Below are positions 60,227 through 64,000 of a stretch of 64,000 bases of DNA, piece after piece. The notes under the pieces were generated by a model, which worked only from the letters and a program-made list of their open reading frames with translations, searched no databases and had not been told where the DNA came from. Made by a program: the position numbers and the translations under genes. Every line of letters starts with the position of its first letter. Within the stretch, counting starts at the first letter, position 1. This DNA comes from Alcaligenaceae bacterium (GTDB taxonomy: Bacteria; Pseudomonadota; Gammaproteobacteria; Burkholderiales; Burkholderiaceae_B): NCBI GenBank assembly GCA_013416405.1, contig JACCET010000008.1:124001-188000 (forward strand). Direction: 5' to 3'.

Positions 60227-60432
60227 ATGTTGGACATGAGTCTGGCATGGTGGGAGTTCATCGTCCGGGCACTAGTGGTATATGTGGTGCTGCTATTGAT
60301 CGTCAGGCTCTCGGGTAAACGCACCGTCTGAACATGATCATCGCCTTCCACGCCGCCGACGTCACTAAAGAAGAAATGGCCTATGCCATTCTGGAGGCCG
60401 ATGGCACCATCAATATCCTCAAAAAAAAATAA
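60227..60432 (+). pseudogene. DUF421/YetF membrane protein gene with internal deletion
   Basis: The first part encodes MLDMSLAWWEFIVRALVVYV and ends LIVRLSGKRTV followed by a stop at 60329; this is the start of DUF421 (YetF) membrane proteins. After it, in another frame, 60334-60432 encodes MAYAILEADGTINILKKK, the typical DUF421 C-terminal end. The central portion, about 120 residues, is missing. It is one base after the methyltransferase stop, so it was once in the same operon. Confidence 0.75.
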
Positions 60433-60586
60433 GAACCTTCTTAAGGCGGGGGGAATTGCGCAATTCCTTGCGCCGCTTGAAGACCCTGGGCATCAATGGC
60501 TACGCGAGCATTTCATTCGTGCGGCTGATCAGGCTTGGGTTTGAGTAAGGCCGGGCGTATCCGACATTGCTGTCGAGGTGGTATTT
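60433..60586. other. Gene-free stretch with palindrome and an unrecognised short open frame
   Basis: It contains a perfect 16-bp palindrome GGAATTGCGCAATTCC (60452-60467). A plus-strand frame ending at 60544 reads GIAQFLAPLEDPGHQWLREH with a final RAADQAWV, which looks like the end of a protein I cannot name. There is no start, so it may be another remnant. Confidence 0.4.
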
Positions 60587-61000
60587 TCAGATGGACACAA
60601 ATTGGGCAAGAAACTCCTCGCTTGGCGGAATCGGCTTGATTACGTCGATCATTACGCCACTGGGGTCCTGTGTGATGAAGTGCCTCTGACCAAAAGGTTC
60701 GTCGTGCAGCTGAAGTAATATCGGCAAGCCTTTGGTCTTTAATTTCTCGTATATTGCATCCACGTCTGCCACCTCAAAGTTCAACAGCACTCCGCTGACA
60801 CGGCCGCGCGCCGCCTCGGGAATCGTGTCGTGATCGCCATCAAGAATCGCCAGATTCACGTTCTCGTTCTCGACGGACTGGAGATGCACATACCAGTTGC
60901 TCTCGAAAAGTGACTGGAACCCGAAATGTGTCTGATAAAAGCTGCTGACCTCTGAGACATCAGCCACCATAAGCACGGGATAATACTGCGTTACTTTCAT
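60587..61000 (-). CDS. VOC (glyoxalase/bleomycin-resistance) family protein
   Basis: 137-aa protein with paired beta-alpha-beta-beta-beta modules: [20 protein letters not shown] at the start and [19 protein letters not shown] in the second half, then [18 protein letters not shown] with a metal-ligand-like Glu/Asp region. Such proteins bind or detoxify small molecules. ATG 61000 is used because GAGAGG precedes it. It is divergent from a TetR regulator across 65 bases that carry two inverted repeats, so it is probably that regulator's target. Confidence 0.85.
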   Translation of the reverse strand: MKVTQYYPVLMVADVSEVSSFYQTHFGFQSLFESNWYVHLQSVENENVNLAILDGDHDTIPEAARGRVSGVLLNFEVADVDAIYEKLKTKGLPILLQLHDEPFGQRHFITQDPSGVMIDVIKPIPPSEEFLAQFVSI

Positions 61001-61018
61001 GTCCTCTCCCATAAAAAA

Positions 61019-61035
61019 ACATACAATGTGCATGT
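61019..61035. promoter_or_regulatory. TetR operator, imperfect copy
   Basis: ACATACAATGTGCATGT: 17 bases with half-sites ACATACA and TGCATGT. It matches, with one mismatch in the second half, the perfect site at 61049. Confidence 0.55.
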
Positions 61036-61048
61036 CAATATTAAATTA

Positions 61049-61065
61049 ACATACAGGCTGTATGT
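61049..61065. promoter_or_regulatory. TetR operator, perfect copy
   Basis: ACATACAGGCTGTATGT: a perfect inverted repeat ACATACA/TGTATGT with three central bases, touching the TetR start codon at 61066. Two such sites in one divergent promoter suggest repression of both the regulator and the VOC gene. Confidence 0.65.
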
Positions 61066-61677
61066 ATGCAAGAAAGAAGATCAAACATAGACCGTAGGCA
61101 GGAAACGCGTGGGGCATTGCTTGATGCAGCGCGAGCGCTCTTCTTCGAGAACGGTTATGCGGCAACGGGAACGCCCGAGGTGGTCGAGCGGGCAGGGGTG
61201 ACACGTGGGGCGCTATACCATCACTTCAAAGACAAGCAAGCGTTGTTTCAGGCTGTTGTAGAGTTGGAAGCATCCCGGATCGCCAAAGAGATCGAAGTCA
61301 AATCCTTAAACGCCGAAACCCCGATGAACGCGCTGCTACATGGGGCAAAGGCTTATTTCCGGGCAATGCGTCAAGCCGGCCGTGTGCGATTGATGCTGCT
61401 CGAAGGACCGGCAATTCTTGGCCCTGATGAGATGCGACGGATTGACCTGCAAACAGGCGGCAGGGAACTGCGTTGTGGCATCAGGGATGCGCTTGGGGTA
61501 GATACTCCAGACGCAGAAGTCGATGCTTATGCTGATCTCATCTCAGCGATGTTCGATCGCGCGGCGTTGGCTTGCAATGTAAAAGGCGGCACCAAAATTT
61601 ATGAGGATGCGATTGCTGTACTTCTTTCGACCCTTGTTCGAGAGCGCTCGCAACCACGGACGAAGGCTCGCAAGTAG
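61066..61677 (+). CDS. TetR family transcriptional regulator
   Basis: 203-aa repressor. The N-terminal helix-turn-helix (NGYAATGTPEVVERAGVTRG, then ALYHHFKDKQALFQAVVELE) is classical; the C-terminal ligand domain is helical. It controls the divergent VOC gene through the two ACATACA repeats. An ATG at 61062 is four bases earlier in another frame, so 61066 is used; there is no strong ribosome site, and the mRNA may be leaderless or short-leadered. Confidence 0.88.
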   Translation: MQERRSNIDRRQETRGALLDAARALFFENGYAATGTPEVVERAGVTRGALYHHFKDKQALFQAVVELEASRIAKEIEVKSLNAETPMNALLHGAKAYFRAMRQAGRVRLMLLEGPAILGPDEMRRIDLQTGGRELRCGIRDALGVDTPDAEVDAYADLISAMFDRAALACNVKGGTKIYEDAIAVLLSTLVRERSQPRTKARK

Positions 61678-62117
61678 TTGCAGGCTTGCGGCAGTTGAAC
61701 GGCCAATGCCGTGACGCAGTCCATAAGCCTAGTTGGGTCTTCCTCCTTCGGCTCTTCTTCTGTAAACATCTCAATGGGTGTTGGCGGCTCTTTGCCCGGA
61801 GTGAGTGTTTCAACGTGGTTAAAGTCTGGCGCGGTTGCTTGCTCGCTGGCGAGTCCACTCCGCCTAAAGACCCCGAGTCTTGAGCGGCAAGTGCAATCGC
61901 CCCCCTGTCAGCGAAATCGAGGAAAGCTTTAAAATCCTTGACGCCCCTGACACCGGTTCGGCTCAGGTCAATCTGGTCAGCGGTGAGTGAGCGGAACACA
62001 TGAAGCTCTGATCGCGCGCACGTAGCGGATTCTGCTCACTGTCCAGATCCACGGTGTTGATCAAGGCATCAAATCCCTTGAAGGCTAGCCCCATGACAGC
62101 GGAGATAAGGGCGATCC
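61678..62117. other. Degenerate stretch without a recognisable gene
   Basis: About 440 bases following the TetR gene. On the minus strand from 61999 there is an open frame that begins FRSLTADQIDLSRTGVRGVK and runs into the tail of the TetR gene, but I recognise no family. The frame before it (ending GLAFKGFDALINT and further) is shifted relative to it. Together they suggest the decayed remains of one or two genes. Confidence 0.4.
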
Positions 62118-62340
62118 TCAATATGTAGGTGATAGTTTGTCCAACCTGCAGTCAAATCCTGGCGGATGGCATCGCCTTGTGTATCGACGAGCAGGCGCAG
62201 TTGGCCAGCCGCGACCAAGCGCTGGAGTGCCTTGCCTGCAGCATCACGGCTGCCAAGGTGAGAAAAATCGGTCGGCGTCCCACTTTGCCGGCAGCGGACG
62301 TGTCCATGTGGGCGAGAATTTGTGTTTTTAGATCGTTCAT
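62118..62340 (-). pseudogene. Decayed AbiEi-like (DUF6088) antitoxin N-terminus
   Basis: Minus-strand translation from 62340 gives MNDLKTQILAHMDTSAAGKV, then after skipping two bases TPTDFSHLGSRDAAGKALQR followed by LVAAGQLRLL. This is the winged-helix pattern of AbiEi/DUF6088 type IV antitoxins, which usually continue VWTPTDF; a one-base deletion explains the frame change. A further shift gives KLSPTY-like residues ending at the TGA at 62118. The protein is broken in at least two places and no intact AbiEii toxin is beside it. Confidence 0.55.
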
Positions 62341-62681
62341 AAAAGTGCTTTTCAGTGAAAATTTGATTTTTATGCTTGATCAGAAGTAAGCCGGATTGCT
62401 TTTCCTATCTGGCTGTTGCGCAAAATCGATTACGTCCGCACAAAAACAATTATAAATCTGATTTTTTGCGAGAATTCAATTGATTTGTAGGTATATCCTG
62501 TTGTGATGTGACTACAAAGCAAGGATTTAAGATGCCCTGTAGGGACGACTTCAGGCCCTTCCAAAGTGTGATGCGTTGCCTCACGAATGTCGTTCGGCAC
62601 TCAATTCTGGCTTGATCCCCTGCGGTAGTGTGGTGTGTTATTTCAAAAGCATGGCGACTTGCTCATTAACTTGCTCACCCC
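62341..62681. other. AT-rich intergenic segment before the IS element
   Basis: Some 340 bases with lower GC than the rest of the window and no open frame that resembles a protein. I see no clear promoter, terminator or repeat beyond short AT runs. It probably marks the junction where IS21 and earlier elements entered. Confidence 0.4.
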
Positions 62682-62731
62682 TGTTGGCCACCCAAACTCC
62701 CCCACCTTTGGCCACCTCAAATTCCCCCACC
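62682..62731. repeat. Direct repeats at the left end of an IS21-family element
   Basis: Two tandem copies of a roughly 22-bp unit, GGCCACCC-AAACTCCCCC and GGCCACCTCAAATTCCCCC, each ending ACC. The first is preceded by TGTT; IS21 elements begin with TG and carry multiple terminal repeats that bind IstA. The copy starting at 62682 is therefore the likely left tip. Confidence 0.65.
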
Positions 62732-62828
62732 TGATCGGGGCCTAATCGCGGCATAATTCCCGCGTTTTGCGGTCTCGGCGGTTTCCTGGCAGGACGTTAT
62801 CTTTACCCCTCGAATGAGGGGAATTGGA

Positions 62829-64000
62829 TTGAACGTCTTGAAACCACACCTGCAAACCACCATTGTGACGCTGCTTGAGGCGGGCACGAGCCAGCGTGAG
62901 ATCGCACGGGTCACGGGCATTGATCGCAAGACGATCCGCGCGTATCAACAGCGCTGGGCCAGCGAACGGGCAAATTCCCCCGGGGTGGCCACCGGCTCGC
63001 CGCCTCAAACTCCCCCACCCCGGCCACCGGCGATCGTGCCGCCCACGGTCTCGGCCTGCGAGCCGCATCGTGAATTCATTGCCGCGCAGCTTCGGTTACG
63101 TCGCAACTTCACGTCGATCTACCAAGACCTGGTTGACCAGTTTGGCTTTACAGGGGCCTACAACAGCGTAAAACGCTTCGCGGGCAAACTGCGAGAACAT
63201 GAGCCCGAGCAGTTCGATAGACTGGAATTTGCCCCCGGCGAAGAGGCGCAGGTTGACTATGGCGAAGGCGCTCCCACCCGTGTGCCCGGTACACAGCGGT
63301 ATCGACGCCCACGCCTGTTTGTAATGACGCTGCGCTACTCACGGCGTAGTTTCCGGCGCGTGGTCTGGAAGTCCAGCCAAGAGACCTGGGCGCAATTGCA
63401 TGAGCAGGCCTGGCGTTACTTCGGGGGCACGACGCGCTACGTCGTGCTCGATAACCTGAAGGAAGGGGTGCTTGCGCCCGACCTGTACGAGCCCGAACTC
63501 AATCCCGTGTACGCCATGGTGCTGCGCCATTACGGTGTGGTGGCCGATCCGGCCCGGGTACGCGATCCGAACCGCAAAGGCACGGTCGAGCATGCGATCG
63601 GACACACGCAGGCCACGGCCCTTAAAGGTAAGCGATTCGAATCGCTGGAGGAGCAAAATGCCTTTCTGGAGCATTGGGAGACCCGATGGGCCGCGCCGCG
63701 CATCCATGGCAGCACGCGTCGCCAGGTCGAGGCGATGTATCAAGGGGAGCGCCCGCATCTGAAGGCCTTGCCGGTCTCGGGGGTGCAGTACTTCAAAGAG
63801 GTCCAGCGCACGGTGTGCGATGACACCTGCATTCGGATCGATCACAGCAGCTACGCGGCCCGTCCGGCTCGAATCGGCAGCCGTGTGCTGGTGCGTTTGT
63901 TCGACCATTATCTTGAAATCCGTGAGCTCAGAACCCAGGTCCTGATCCGTACCCACGCCCGCGTGGATCGACCTGGCACGGTGGTGCTGCCCGATGAGGA
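62829..64000 (+). CDS. istA: IS21 transposase IstA, 3'-truncated by window end
   Basis: At least 390 residues with no stop before the window end. An N-terminal helix-turn-helix (TSQREIARVTGIDRKTIRAY), a Pro-rich linker, and an rve-type DDE domain: Asp143 (QVDYGEG), Asp208 (VVLDNLKEGV) and Glu254 (KGTVEHAIGH) with the usual spacing. It cuts and joins the IS ends. The start is probably TTG 62829 or TTG 62838, since no ATG or GTG is better placed. Sequence is intact as far as visible, so the element may still be active. Confidence 0.85.
   Translation, partial: MNVLKPHLQTTIVTLLEAGTSQREIARVTGIDRKTIRAYQQRWASERANSPGVATGSPPQTPPPRPPAIVPPTVSACEPHREFIAAQLRLRRNFTSIYQDLVDQFGFTGAYNSVKRFAGKLREHEPEQFDRLEFAPGEEAQVDYGEGAPTRVPGTQRYRRPRLFVMTLRYSRRSFRRVVWKSSQETWAQLHEQAWRYFGGTTRYVVLDNLKEGVLAPDLYEPELNPVYAMVLRHYGVVADPARVRDPNRKGTVEHAIGHTQATALKGKRFESLEEQNAFLEHWETRWAAPRIHGSTRRQVEAMYQGERPHLKALPVSGVQYFKEVQRTVCDDTCIRIDHSSYAARPARIGSRVLVRLFDHYLEIRELRTQVLIRTHARVDRPGTVVLPDE

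Larger units (their letters stand above)
62682..64000 (+). mobile_element. IS21-family insertion sequence, right end outside the window
   Basis: Left terminal repeats at 62682-62731, then the istA transposase gene running off the window. The helper ATPase gene istB would be expected to follow. Target-site duplications cannot be checked because only one end is present. Confidence 0.8.

Noticed and set aside
61538-61999. Minus-strand open frame of 153 codons after the TetR gene
   Set aside because: Its 3' half overlaps TetR and the remainder matches no family I know; treated as part of a degenerate stretch.
62129-62389. Plus-strand open frame with CPTC at the start that looks like a zinc-binding protein
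   Set aside because: The opposite strand reads as an AbiEi-like winged helix when one frameshift is allowed, which explains the composition better.
62682-62731. Short repeats considered as a CRISPR array
   Set aside because: Only two units with no spacers; their position before istA identifies them as IS terminal repeats.
63339-63956. Minus-strand open frame of 205 codons opposite istA
   Set aside because: The plus strand carries the DDE transposase without interruption; the opposite frame has no recognisable feature.

Overview
The window is about 64 kb of bacterial chromosome, very probably from a betaproteobacterium of the Alcaligenaceae (Bordetella/Pusillimonas/Achromobacter type). The main grounds are the moderately high GC content, six Bug/TctC-type periplasmic binding proteins in one window, and repeated catabolic operons each paired with a transporter and a GntR, MarR, LysR, IclR or TetR regulator. 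I saw no rRNA, tRNA or CRISPR array. Taxonomy is inferred from gene content only.

Layout. (1) 71-3126: a GntR regulator, then hpaR with hpaH-hpaI, the last steps of homoprotocatechuate (4-hydroxyphenylacetate) breakdown, closed by a strong terminator. (2) 3168-22080: a large acyl-CoA catabolic region. It holds a complete Liv-type ABC transporter with its binding protein, three Bug proteins, three class III CoA-transferases, two hotdog (MaoC/FAS1-like) hydratases, an SDR, a hydroxyisobutyrate-type dehydrogenase, an SMP-30 lactonase, an isochorismatase-fold protein, a CitE-like lyase and a GntR regulator. A 12-bp palindrome (AKAATGCATTMT) recurs upstream of at least three of its transcription units and looks like the operator of a local regulon. 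CoA-transferase, hydratase and CitE-like lyase together suggest activation, hydration and cleavage of a branched or C5 dicarboxylate such as mesaconate, itaconate or citramalate. (3) 22146-22886: ychJ and a small conserved gene. (4) 23003-27658: tcuR-tcuA-tcuB (tricarballylate oxidation) with a TctC-type binding protein where other species carry the MFS permease TcuC. (5) 27737-31554: TRAP transporter plus aspartate dehydrogenase. (6) 31557-33461: EF-hand protein, glycine-zipper lipoprotein, a decayed PQQ sugar dehydrogenase and a DJ-1/PfpI protein. (7) 33512-41478: ribose-type ABC transporter and GntR regulator divergent from an iron alcohol dehydrogenase, succinate-semialdehyde-type dehydrogenase and alpha/beta hydrolase, reminiscent of gamma-butyrolactone/4-hydroxybutyrate use. 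(8) 41483-51112: DTW-domain tRNA enzyme, a tctC-A-B transporter, an RlmA-like methyltransferase, an OmpA-domain protein, a lipid kinase, a phosphoesterase, another Bug protein and a YegP protein. (9) 51146-57655: GMC oxidoreductase-TRAP-TSUP operon divergent from an IclR regulator, a layout recalling isethionate utilisation. (10) 57721-61677: a haem-oxygenase-like diiron oxidase coupled to an NPPY methyltransferase, flanked by gene remnants, then a VOC protein/TetR pair. (11) 61678-64000: decayed DNA with an AbiEi-like antitoxin remnant and an IS21-family element cut by the window end.

The best candidates for undescribed biology are the HDO oxidase/NPPY methyltransferase pair (57843-60226), the ATGCAT-box regulon with its CoA-transferase pair in which one subunit lacks the catalytic aspartate, and the lactone/hydroxybutyrate cluster. 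From about 57.7 kb rightward the density of truncated genes rises sharply, which suggests an accessory, recombining boundary.
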